From NCBI GenBank assembly GCA_028281495.1, contig JANQJU010000025.1, positions 25,500-89,499 on the forward strand: a DNA stretch of 64,000 nt, given 5' to 3'. Of this stretch, positions 56,401 to 64,000 are shown piece by piece. Numbering within the stretch: the stretch's first letter is position 1; each line of letters starts with the position of its first letter. A model generated the notes under the pieces. That model worked only from the letters and a program-made list of their open reading frames with translations, was not told where the DNA came from and did no database searches. Both the position numbers and the translations under genes were made by a program. The stretch comes from SAR324 cluster bacterium. GTDB lineage: Bacteria > SAR324 > NAC60-12.

Positions 56401-59400
56401 GGGCAGTAGTTTTTTTTGGTTGAGATGGAGACGGTTGATGGATGGGGGCAATAGGTGTCTGCGATGTAGGAGCCACCGACGGCTGAGACGAAAGCTGAGA
56501 CCGGGCGCTTGCAAAGCGTTGGCGGTTGGCTTCATTGACAATGGAAGTGTCGAGTCGTTTTCCACCTAAACGGATGGTCCGAATCAGTGTTTTTGGATTC
56601 CGCTGCTGTTTGGGGGGAGGCGCATAAAGAGCAGATAAATCCATTGGAACGCGATGGCTGCATAAAACGCTCAAAGTACGCACGATAGCTTGTCGGTCAT
56701 CAACCCCCTTTTGATTGGTAGCAACGGCCACATGATCCTGATTCGCGAGAGTCTCTCCGATCCATTTACTGCAACTATTTCGAGGACCAACTTCCACGAA
56801 GATCCGAACACCATCTTGGTAAGCGGAATGGACCAGCCGTGGGAAATCGATGAATTTGCAATACACTCGGGCAATGTTGTTTGCCACGATTTCACTACTG
56901 ATATCGGTGGGCTGGTAATTGACTGCTGTATAAAAACGGACCTCCGGCACTTCATGAATCGGAAAGGTGTGGAGTCGGACCATTTCCTCATATTCACTTT
57001 TAGCGAGATCGCAGTGAATGGCATCCGTGATCGGTACTCGAAAGGCGTCGCATCGCATTGTCTGGATCACTCGTGCACAGGCTTGAGGTTCGCCTGCAAT
57101 GACGACTTCTTGGGGAGTGTTGATGATGATTAAATACACACGGGGTTCATTTATCAAATGGGCACGAACCTCATCTGCGGAGGCTTTCAACGTAAAACAT
57201 TCCCACACCGATTCGTAGTCATCCCCGGCAGGTGGAAGATTCCAAGCCTCCCGCACGGCTTCCATGGGACCGGCCAAACGGGTCCGAAACAACGGGGAAC
57301 TGCGCAACATGTCGCTCATCGCATCAGAAGGTCCCCACACCCCCAGTGAGAACATCATCGACACTTCTCCCATACTATAACCGAAAGCGCTGTACGGGGT
57401 GATTCCAAAGCTTTTTTGCAGGACTTGAGTGTAAAGCACCGCAAAAGAAGTGCCTGTCTCAAACATGGCGGTGGGTTGGCCGATTAAGCCGACATGCAAT
57501 GCTTTGCGTTGTTTTTCAGTCAATGGAATGACACTGCGGGGGTGGAGCAGTTGATCGCCCACCATTTGGCTCAAACGGGTGGTGTATTGCGATGCTTGCT
57601 CATGTAAGCCGGGAAAACCTTGGAATAAGGTACGCCCCAATCCCAGATATGAAGTGAACCCACCTGGGTACACAAATGCGACCTTTCCCTCTTGGCCTAA
57701 AGGAGTCGGAGTGAAATAGCTGCCCAATGGAGACTGCCACGAACGGCGTTTTTCAAATGCGGAAGGTATGCCGAGTTTCGCGGCTTTCACCTCTTGTCGC
57801 AATTCTTGCGGTGTGGAGCCGGTCAACGAGAGTACATAGGGCATGTCGGTAGGAAGTCGTTCAAAGCATTGTTTTGCCAACGTCGAAATGGATTTTCCCG
57901 ATTCCAGCTCGGCTTCAAAACTTTGTAAAGCTTGGAGCAGACTATTGGAATCGTGCCCACCGACTGGAAATAGCTTCCAAGGCAGAGCCGTCTGCTGAAG
58001 GGTCGAGGCGGGTCGAGGCTCGACAACCTCTGACATAATCACGTGTATGGAAGTACCGTCATTTCCCAAACCATTGATGGCAGCACGTCTTTGATCTTCC
58101 TTGTCATGAAGAAACCAAGTTTTTGATTCAGAGAGCAGATAAAAACCTCCCTGATGCCAAGCGTCGGGTGATGCGGGAACCGAAAGAGCTGGCTGGGCTG
58201 GTAGAAACCGATGATGGAGACAAAGTGCAGTTTTGATCAAGCTGGCCATGCCTGAAGCAACAAAGGTGTGCCCAATATTCGCCTTCACACTACCAATAGC
58301 ACAATTCCTTTCGTTCTTGGCTTCCTGACGGTACGCCCGACACAGGCCTTCCCGTTCGGTTTCGGTTTCTTGGGGAAATCCACTTCCAAATGCCTCAACA
58401 TAACCAATGGACCGAGTTGTAGTTTTTGCTGCACGGAGGGCCGTTACACAGGCTTTTTGCACTGCTTCGGAAGACTGTCCAGATGCCAAACCAATGGCAT
58501 CGATATTTGCATAAACTCGATCTTTCTCACGAGTTGCTTGGTCGGAACGTTTGAGAACTACAGCACCCGCTCCTTCACCGATGAGCCAGCCGTTGGCGTG
58601 TTGGTCATGTCCCCATACCGGGGGTCCCATATGGTTTTTGGCGGACTGCTGTCGCAATGCGACATTCTCAAAGCCTCCTGCAAGATCCACGGCACCCACC
58701 ACAATCGCATCCACATCGTTGGCATCTAACAGCAATTGAGCCACTTCCAAGGCCTTGAAAACCGAGTTCTCTTCAGCAGAGATGGTGAATGCAGGACCCG
58801 AAAAATCCCATAGAGCAGCCACCCGTGCTGCCATCAAATTTCCAATAAAGCTGGTGTATTGATTGACCTGAGCGGGACTATGCAGGCTGTCTTTGAGCAA
58901 TGTTTGAAATGCTTCTTGTTCTTCCAAAGAAAGCCACGGAAAGTTCGCCTCCAAATGAGCGGCCAATGCTTGCGGCAGTCGCAAACGACCTTCGTATTGA
59001 TGTAAGGCCAATTCGGTTCCCATCGCAATAATGACACCGACGTTGCTTCCTTCTTGGATCGCACTGTCTTGAAGTGCGTTGTCGGCTGCTTTGAGCAACA
59101 ACATTTGCTGGGGAATCAAACGGTCCGTCTCTTTGGGAGGTAATTTGAATCGAAGGAAATCGATATCAAATGATTCAAGATAGGCTCCTGGAGGAGGACC
59201 CTCGTCGAACCCCCATTGCTTCAACACATCGGGCACGGCGTCCAAGCCTTTCCACCGATCTTCAGGCAAAGGAATGAAATGCTGTTGGCCTTCATGAATG
59301 GTTTGTCGAAAAGCCTCCAACCCCTCGCAACCACCAAAAATCGCTTCCATGCCCACGATAGCTATCTGTCTCAACGGCGATTTCAATTTGGAAACGGATG

Positions 59401-60778
59401 GAGCTTGGGAACGGGTTGAAGTTTGAGAATCGGGAGCTTGTTCCAGAATCAGATGCGCGTTGGTTCCGCCGAATCCAAAAGCACTAACCCCCGCTCGTTT
59501 TACTTCAGATTGAGGAGGCCAAGACGTGGTTTCGCGGACCGTGTTCTTTGGGGTGAATATACGGTTGGGTGATTCCAAGGGCTGATCGACCCCAATCGTG
59601 GCGGGAATTTTTCCATGTTGTAAACTCAAGATCACTTTGAGCAATCCGCCCATTCCGGCCGTCGTCAACATGTGACCCAAGTTTGATTTCACGGATCCAA
59701 TCAACGGAGAATTCCGGTGTTCTCCAAAAAACGTGTCCATGGATTGAAGCTCAATCGAATCCCCTAAGGGAGTTCCGGTTGCGTGGCATTCGATGTAATC
59801 GATGGATTGAGGGTCGACATCCGCTTCGGTGTAGGCTCGTTCGAAGGCCTGGACTTGACCCGAGGTTTGAGGACTCAACACGAACTGACCGCGGCCATCA
59901 TTCGACCATCCCACCCCATGGATGATGGCATGGATCGTATCCCCATCTTGTAAAGCATCTTCGTAACGTTTCAGCACCAACATCCCGGCCCCTTCTGCGG
60001 CGATCAGCCCTTGTGAGGTTTGGTTGAGCGGACAACTTTGTGCATTCTCGGGATAAGCCTGAAAGATCGAAAATCCCATGTTGATGAACAAGGGATCGGC
60101 GGCACTCACGGCTCCCGCCAACATCATATCTGCTTGGCCAGAAGATAAATACTGACACGCCAATTTCACGGCATAGAGTGAAGACGCACAAGCAGCATCC
60201 AAGGCAAAACCCGTACCTGACAAGCCCAAAGCTTGAGCAATCACGGCAGCGGGATAACCAGCCATCAAAGCATTTTCCAATTGGGCAGGAGGCCGACTCA
60301 TCTTGGAATCGGCAAATTGATTGCCTTTCAACTGCTGGGTCAAAGTCTTCAAGGCCTCGTGATAGGATGGGGTAAAAATTGGATTAGAACGCTTGGTTGG
60401 AAACGACAAATTGCCCAATACCAATCCACATGATTCCAACACGGAAAGCTGAGTCAAATACCCGCTGTCACGCAATGCCTGTTGTGCCGCATAAAGGGAC
60501 CATTGGAACACATCGTCCATTCCAGCGATACGATCTGGAGGCAATTGAAAGCCCTGTGGATCCAGCTCGAATCCTTGGATGTAGCCGCCAGATGCACAAT
60601 AAAATTTATCCACTTGGTTCTTACGAGCATCATAAAAGGCTTCGATCTCGGCTTCGATTTGGGTTGGTGTGGTTGGAGTTCGAGAATCTTTTTGGGCCAG
60701 TAAATTCTGCCAAAAACGATCCGGAGTCGTCGCGTCTGGGAACAGACACGACATGCCGATTACTGCAATTTTTTTCAT
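53498..60778 (-). CDS. pfaC: PfaC-like synthase, KS-CLF-AT-DH-DH
   Basis: A 2426-residue polyketide-synthase-type megaenzyme for long-chain or polyunsaturated acyl chains. KS (about 1-455) has Cys197 in DAACASSLYAV, His332 in ECHATGTPLGD and His368 in KSNLGHM. A second KS-like unit (about 470-925) has ISAEENSVFKALEV, lacking the Cys, so it is a chain-length factor. An acyltransferase (about 1040-1390) has GYSMGEVSMMF. A Pro/Ala/Gln-rich linker (about 1455-1680) precedes two FabA-like double-hotdog dehydratases, with CHFKDDPVMAGSLM and CHFFQDPVMPGSLG as the active loops. The AT is placed where Pfa operons with a separate pfaB would have none, so PfaB function is probably built in. It starts 27 bases after the upstream subunit's stop. 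Confidence 0.93.
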   Translation of the reverse strand: MKKIAVIGMSCLFPDATTPDRFWQNLLAQKDSRTPTTPTQIEAEIEAFYDARKNQVDKFYCASGGYIQGFELDPQGFQLPPDRIAGMDDVFQWSLYAAQQALRDSGYLTQLSVLESCGLVLGNLSFPTKRSNPIFTPSYHEALKTLTQQLKGNQFADSKMSRPPAQLENALMAGYPAAVIAQALGLSGTGFALDAACASSLYAVKLACQYLSSGQADMMLAGAVSAADPLFINMGFSIFQAYPENAQSCPLNQTSQGLIAAEGAGMLVLKRYEDALQDGDTIHAIIHGVGWSNDGRGQFVLSPQTSGQVQAFERAYTEADVDPQSIDYIECHATGTPLGDSIELQSMDTFFGEHRNSPLIGSVKSNLGHMLTTAGMGGLLKVILSLQHGKIPATIGVDQPLESPNRIFTPKNTVRETTSWPPQSEVKRAGVSAFGFGGTNAHLILEQAPDSQTSTRSQAPSVSKLKSPLRQIAIVGMEAIFGGCEGLEAFRQTIHEGQQHFIPLPEDRWKGLDAVPDVLKQWGFDEGPPPGAYLESFDIDFLRFKLPPKETDRLIPQQMLLLKAADNALQDSAIQEGSNVGVIIAMGTELALHQYEGRLRLPQALAAHLEANFPWLSLEEQEAFQTLLKDSLHSPAQVNQYTSFIGNLMAARVAALWDFSGPAFTISAEENSVFKALEVAQLLLDANDVDAIVVGAVDLAGGFENVALRQQSAKNHMGPPVWGHDQHANGWLIGEGAGAVVLKRSDQATREKDRVYANIDAIGLASGQSSEAVQKACVTALRAAKTTTRSIGYVEAFGSGFPQETETEREGLCRAYRQEAKNERNCAIGSVKANIGHTFVASGMASLIKTALCLHHRFLPAQPALSVPASPDAWHQGGFYLLSESKTWFLHDKEDQRRAAINGLGNDGTSIHVIMSEVVEPRPASTLQQTALPWKLFPVGGHDSNSLLQALQSFEAELESGKSISTLAKQCFERLPTDMPYVLSLTGSTPQELRQEVKAAKLGIPSAFEKRRSWQSPLGSYFTPTPLGQEGKVAFVYPGGFTSYLGLGRTLFQGFPGLHEQASQYTTRLSQMVGDQLLHPRSVIPLTEKQRKALHVGLIGQPTAMFETGTSFAVLYTQVLQKSFGITPYSAFGYSMGEVSMMFSLGVWGPSDAMSDMLRSSPLFRTRLAGPMEAVREAWNLPPAGDDYESVWECFTLKASADEVRAHLINEPRVYLIIINTPQEVVIAGEPQACARVIQTMRCDAFRVPITDAIHCDLAKSEYEEMVRLHTFPIHEVPEVRFYTAVNYQPTDISSEIVANNIARVYCKFIDFPRLVHSAYQDGVRIFVEVGPRNSCSKWIGETLANQDHVAVATNQKGVDDRQAIVRTLSVLCSHRVPMDLSALYAPPPKQQRNPKTLIRTIRLGGKRLDTSIVNEANRQRFASARSQLSSQPSVAPTSQTPIAPIHQPSPSQPKKTTAQMPPAAQVPPAAQMPPAAQMPPAAQMPSANQVTVQPVAQGQMLQTTSREQQPAENLPTDHALFQPFAPNSAFHSVHSAFLESRRVALQHIGEMIHQQIGLVVGSNTISEESPSLTAESPSFIPEVPPPNTPQAPASSISDQPDSVPPSSEPQDSVPPSSELQEDSANLTSELQGQNALSTASTDRKKGTLVWDYNDLLEFAEGNIGNVFGPEYGVIDNYHRRVRLPTPPYLLVSRVTRLEATRGEFKPSALTTEYDIPVDAWYAIDEQIPWAVCVESGQCDLLLISYLGIDFECKGDLVYRLLDCTLTFLDDMPKVGETLRYDIQIHSYARNGNNLLFFFSYECFVSDKMVLKMEGGCAGFFSDYDLDQGKGVIHSEKELAAKASARKRTFHPFLQCSQSAFSKEDLLQVLHGNPAACFGPTYDQQGANPSLRFAAEPMLMADRILSVDPKGGIFGLGLLHAEKELSPDHWYFPCHFKDDPVMAGSLMAEGCVQLVQFFMLYLGMQTQTQDARFQPIPDLPQVVRCRGQVTPKDTLLTYRVEITDIGLVPQPYVIANIDILVGSKIVVDFKDLGVQLSEKSGHRPALFNEIDFREFATGSLSQCFGSKYSIYDHRIAPRTPNSELALVSRVVEFTGERYRPKKAASVVSEYDVPADIWFCTENSHPAVTPYSILMEIALQPCGFLSAYLGTTLDLPDLDFRFRNLDGTGTLLKACDLRGQIIQDHVKLVSTVVSGKTIIQTFDFVLSCRGETFYEGRTTFGYFTVEALAQQVGLDGGATQPTWLEAQAIPEGRRIDIDLAESSGSLFNPPASSPHYRLAGSLLNFLDQAIVVEGGGKYEKGYVYAQRTINPKDWFYSCHFFQDPVMPGSLGVEAILQAMQIFALQQGLGTRFQSPQFQVATGQTVWKYRGQIIPQNHLMYLEVHIQHIEESPEQVTIDGDASLWKDGMRIYELKNVKICICDVAFTN
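55922..55975 (-). repeat. In-frame 30-base repeat in the pfaC linker
   Basis: TTCTGATGACGGAGGAACCG occurs at 55922 and 55952. It encodes VPPSSEPQDS-type repeats in the linker before the dehydratases. Confidence 0.7.
56322..56411 (-). repeat. Five 18-base in-frame repeats in the pfaC linker
   Basis: Near-identical 18-base units encode PPAAQM repeated about five times. They lie in the flexible linker between the acyltransferase and the dehydratase half and may vary in copy number between strains. Confidence 0.8.
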
Positions 60779-60805
60779 AGGAGTTCCGAAGATAGGACGG
60801 TCCCT

Positions 60806-63800
60806 TTAAACAGTTTCTAAAGGGGAAGAGCCAAGGCTCATTTTTTTTGAGGGAACGAAGAGGGAATTGAGTTTTTTACTGATGGTCACTTCCGCACCGA
60901 GTACCTGAGAATATAAAGTTCCGGTTTCATCATGCACATGGATATCCGCAACCAATCCGGTGGAGGACGCACGGTGGATTTCCAATGTGACAAAAAAGGA
61001 TTCTCCGAAGACAAGCGGTCGGTAATTTTCCATGGAATCCGCACGCAGGGGGAGACTGCCTGCTTCAAAAAAGCGACGGCTCCAAATGAGCATGCCTTGA
61101 AACTGAACATCCATCAAATAGGGATTCATCGTACGAGCAGGGAATTGTCCCTGATCGGAAGCTTTGATGGGTGCGACACGACATTGTAAGACTAATTTTT
61201 CTTTAGAAATATTGAGAAGCCGTTCGATGCCTTGCATCCGAGAACCATGAAACAAAGTTCCATCGGTATAAAAGGTTTGGCCTTCAATGTTTTCAGAAGG
61301 TTCCAAATCAACTCGGTTGTATCTGGGGGCAGCGAGTACTTCAGACACTAGTGTGATCTGGGCACTATAATGGAAGTACACTTGGTTGAGACCTTGGCTG
61401 GATACCTTCACTTCAAGCACGATTTGACCGGAATCATCACGTTTCACTTCGCGAAGCTCTAACGTGTATTCTTCTGCCACCGAATCATCAAACACAATGC
61501 CTTTGAGAACACGGAACTGGTCACATCGAAAAAACGTGTAGCCCGGATAACACTGCTCCCCTGCATCCGCGATCCATGTCATGGCACATACGGAAGGCAA
61601 GACAGCTTGTCCCCCAATCACATGATCTTCCAAGAAGGGATTGTCTTCCAGCTTCAGCTTGCGATTCACACAAATAACTTTTTGCTCGGAATCCAACGAA
61701 GACGGATGCCAATCCATCAAACTCCCTACAACCATTTGGGGAATTTCGTGTTGACTTATCAGTTGTTGAGCAAACCATTGCGCACCCGCTTTGATAGGGA
61801 TCAACTGAATACTGCGCTGTTCAAACAGCTTTTTCAGCTCGGGGGTCACCATGCCTCCATCCCAAGGCCCCCAACCGAATGCGAGCACTTGGCATTGGGG
61901 ATTGCTTCTTCGGAAAAGGAGGGCTGTTTTGTTCAGAATTTCATTTGCAATGGCATAATCACTTTGTCCCGCGTTGCCAAAAAAACCAGCCGCTGAAGAA
62001 AACAAAATCAAATGCCGCAGCTGCTCGGGATTTGCGCATTGAAGTAAAGCTTCCAACCCTCGGATTTTGGGAGCATACACTGCCTCAAAATCGGATTCTG
62101 TTTTTTGTTCAATCCGTTTGTCCGCCAAAACACCCGCTCCATGAATGATGCCTGTGATCTTCCCAAGCCGTTCTACAACTGGTGCCAGTTGAGTTTGAAG
62201 CTTGGCGGCGTCTGTAATATCTACACTGAGATATTCGGCCTCTGCTCCTGCTTCTTTTAGAGCCTGCAAAGTCTTACTGATGTTTCGGCTAGACCAGATG
62301 GCATTCACCTGTTTTTGTATTTCCTTGGGGGTCTGTCGTGTTCCTTCGGCGTTCAAGGTTTGGATGAGCTTCGCTTGTAACGCGCTTTTATCGTGGCAAT
62401 CGGATGCCCATGCAGGTTCTTGGACTATCTCAGAACGTCCCAGAAGAATGAATTTGCAGGGCGACATCTTTGCCAATTCGATCACACAATCCGCCGTCAC
62501 ACCTCGTGCGCCACCGCTTACCAGAAATACAGAACCAGTGGATAATGGACTGTCTTCAATTGATACTGCCTTGTTGGTTTCATCCAGTTCAGCAACCAAC
62601 GTAAACCGTCCTTCCGGTGAATAACCCACCTCTAAAATTCGACGATCAGAATCCTTGATTTCCTGTAAAACATGAGAAGCGATTTGCTCGCTCGACAACC
62701 CCTTCCCCACGTCAATCCCTCGGCAAAACACTTCCGGCCATTCCTGATTCAAGGTTTTGGTGAGACCAAACAGCCCTCCTGCGATGCTGCTGAATAAGGT
62801 CTCTCCCAACCCTAATTTTCCGTCCAGCCGAGCTACCGTCAGAAAGAAGTTTCGGCTTTCCGGTTCAACCTGAGTCAAGTGTCCTTTTACATATTTTGCT
62901 AAAAAGAAGACCTGTTTGAGCAACATTTCATCCGAAGGATCAAAAGGCACCCCAGCTTGATTAGACATCATGGCTGCTGGATGCAGATGGATCACCCCAT
63001 AAACCGAACCATGCAAGTTGGCCAATTCTTCAAGTACCGATTCCAGAGCTTCCGGGTCGGGACCTTCGCAAACATGATATGGGATTTCTTGAGGCCAGTC
63101 AGATCGTTGAATCACCAAACCTGCCAAATTCACAACAATCACTTTGACACCTTGGCTCATCAATTGCTGGGACAAAACCACAGGCACGTCTGTTCCATCA
63201 TCTGTAATCAAACACACCCGCTGGCTCGACCATTGGATTTGCACAGCATCGGGCTTGGGCAATTGCTTCAGGCTGACTTTGTATTTGGCTACTTGATTTG
63301 GGTTCACAAGAGCACTTGGAGCCAGTTCGGTTGAGGGAACTAGATTTTGTGGAGACGATTCCTGATTCTGTAGAGATGATTGATTTGTTCCAAGGTTTTG
63401 TGGTTGCAATTGCTCGACAATTTGTCCCAGAGTTCTCAATTCAGCCAAGGCTTCGGCTTCAATCGGAGGCAGATCTGGAAAGCGATCCTGCATGGTCCCT
63501 AAAATTTCCACACGTTTGATGGAATCGATGCCCAAGTCGGCTTCAATATCCATTTCCAGTTCCAGCATTTCAGGCGGATAGCCTGTTTTGTCGCTCACCA
63601 CTTCCAACATCGCTTGGCTCAAGACTTCCACGGAATGCCCTGAGGCACCCGAAGAATCACTTTTTTGCAATGCCGATCCATTTGTTTTCGTCGCTCCATT
63701 GGTGGGATTCGTCGGTAACTCATTGGCATGCTGATGGCTTGTGGCAGAACTGCTTGATGCCGCTCCCGCCTCGGAACCGGTTTGTGGCTGCAAGTGCTCT

Positions 63801-64000
63801 ACGATTTGTCCAAGAGTCCGCAGTTCTGCCAAGGCCTCCGCTTCCACCGGAGGCAAATCGGGAAAGCGATCTTGCATAGTCCCCAAGATTTCCACACGTT
63901 TGATGGAATCGATGCCCAAGTCGGCTTCAATATCCATTTCCAACTCCAACATTTCAGGCGGATAGCCTGTTTTGTCACTCACCACTTCCAACATCGCTTG
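60806..64000 (-). CDS. pfaA: PfaA-like synthase subunit, C-terminal part: ACP-ACP-KR-DH (5' end beyond window)
   Basis: The frame is open through the right edge, so only the C-terminal 1064 or so residues are seen. Two acyl-carrier domains each carry LGIDSIKRVEILGTMQDRFP, with phosphopantetheine serines at visible residues about 30 and 158. A ketoreductase follows (about 485-750; LVSGGARGVTADCVIELA, GIIHGAGVLADKRIEQ, FSSAAGFFGNAGQSDYAIAN). The last 280 residues are a hotdog dehydratase-like domain (EDNPFLEDHVIGGQAVLPSV). In Pfa synthases the missing part would hold KS, AT and perhaps more ACPs. No phosphopantetheinyl transferase is seen in this window. Confidence 0.92.
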   Translation of the reverse strand, partial: QAMLEVVSDKTGYPPEMLELEMDIEADLGIDSIKRVEILGTMQDRFPDLPPVEAEALAELRTLGQIVEHLQPQTGSEAGAASSSSATSHQHANELPTNPTNGATKTNGSALQKSDSSGASGHSVEVLSQAMLEVVSDKTGYPPEMLELEMDIEADLGIDSIKRVEILGTMQDRFPDLPPIEAEALAELRTLGQIVEQLQPQNLGTNQSSLQNQESSPQNLVPSTELAPSALVNPNQVAKYKVSLKQLPKPDAVQIQWSSQRVCLITDDGTDVPVVLSQQLMSQGVKVIVVNLAGLVIQRSDWPQEIPYHVCEGPDPEALESVLEELANLHGSVYGVIHLHPAAMMSNQAGVPFDPSDEMLLKQVFFLAKYVKGHLTQVEPESRNFFLTVARLDGKLGLGETLFSSIAGGLFGLTKTLNQEWPEVFCRGIDVGKGLSSEQIASHVLQEIKDSDRRILEVGYSPEGRFTLVAELDETNKAVSIEDSPLSTGSVFLVSGGARGVTADCVIELAKMSPCKFILLGRSEIVQEPAWASDCHDKSALQAKLIQTLNAEGTRQTPKEIQKQVNAIWSSRNISKTLQALKEAGAEAEYLSVDITDAAKLQTQLAPVVERLGKITGIIHGAGVLADKRIEQKTESDFEAVYAPKIRGLEALLQCANPEQLRHLILFSSAAGFFGNAGQSDYAIANEILNKTALLFRRSNPQCQVLAFGWGPWDGGMVTPELKKLFEQRSIQLIPIKAGAQWFAQQLISQHEIPQMVVGSLMDWHPSSLDSEQKVICVNRKLKLEDNPFLEDHVIGGQAVLPSVCAMTWIADAGEQCYPGYTFFRCDQFRVLKGIVFDDSVAEEYTLELREVKRDDSGQIVLEVKVSSQGLNQVYFHYSAQITLVSEVLAAPRYNRVDLEPSENIEGQTFYTDGTLFHGSRMQGIERLLNISKEKLVLQCRVAPIKASDQGQFPARTMNPYLMDVQFQGMLIWSRRFFEAGSLPLRADSMENYRPLVFGESFFVTLEIHRASSTGLVADIHVHDETGTLYSQVLGAEVTISKKLNSLFVPSKKMSLGSSPLETV
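63505..64000 (-). repeat. Tandem ACP repeats, 384-base period
   Basis: The two ACP-coding stretches are nearly identical at DNA level over about 100 bases or more (for example 63510-63611 against 63894-63995), while the linker between is different. This is typical of recent unequal crossing-over or gene conversion in tandem ACPs; further copies may lie beyond the edge. Confidence 0.85.

Noticed and set aside
1..64000. tRNA, rRNA, insertion sequences or prophage
   Set aside because: No cloverleaf-like sequence, rRNA core, transposase or phage gene was recognised on either strand by reading; a tRNA search tool was not available.

Overview
The window is about 64 kb of chromosome from a Gram-negative heterotroph. 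The evidence is a heptose-1-phosphate adenylyltransferase of LPS synthesis, periplasmic binding proteins with signal peptides, an RND exporter and a lipoprotein. A Pfa-type polyunsaturated or secondary-lipid synthase, many orphan binding proteins and a LytTR-tailed hybrid kinase would fit a marine deltaproteobacterial or SAR324-like lineage. That placement is inference only. No rRNA, tRNA, CRISPR array, insertion sequence or phage gene was seen.

Region 1 (1-19.2 kb) is a nearly complete myo-inositol catabolic locus. It holds a first iolD copy cut by the left edge, a LacI-type regulator, an RbsABC-type importer (binding protein, double ATPase, permease), a small ABM-like protein, iolA, and a divergent operon iolC-iolB-iolD2-solitary binding protein-iolE-iolG. 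Palindromes centred on AAACGTTT lie before iolD1, the importer, iolA and iolC, and one more lies 20 kb away before a cupin gene. They look like one LacI-family regulon. The route leads from inositol to acetyl-CoA through IolG, E, D, B, C and A. arfB and rfaE2 sit inside this block but are unrelated housekeeping genes.

Region 2 (19.3-26.4 kb) holds a TPR membrane protein, a LysR regulator with an SLC13-type anion transporter, a lipoprotein amidohydrolase divergent from a cupin gene, and a PadR regulator followed by a fusion of a permease-prefix-like segment with a MotA/TolQ/ExbB-like channel. Three places here carry tandem copies of a gene start or gene end: after iolG, before the transporter, and before padR.

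Region 3 (26.6-32.2 kb) is a TCA operon, icd-mdh-sucC-sucD, ending at an intrinsic terminator, followed by apaG and thpR. Region 4 (32.8-42.7 kb) has two orphan family-3 binding proteins around a TetR-controlled RND exporter, a double-hotdog acyl-CoA thioesterase, a hybrid histidine kinase carrying REC and LytTR domains, and a DUF1801 protein.

Region 5 (42.8-64 kb) is one long minus-strand operon: the end of a PfaA-like subunit (ACP-ACP-KR-DH), a PfaC-like subunit with an inserted acyltransferase (KS-CLF-AT-DH-DH), PfaD, and then two paralogous STAND ATPases of 706 and 2286 residues. Both ATPases have a HEPN-like N-terminal region with R-x4-H at the same place. PfaD and STAND1 overlap by ATGA, and STAND1 and STAND2 overlap by 19 bases. 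This coupling of a lipid megasynthase to a HEPN-STAND pair is the most unusual feature of the window.
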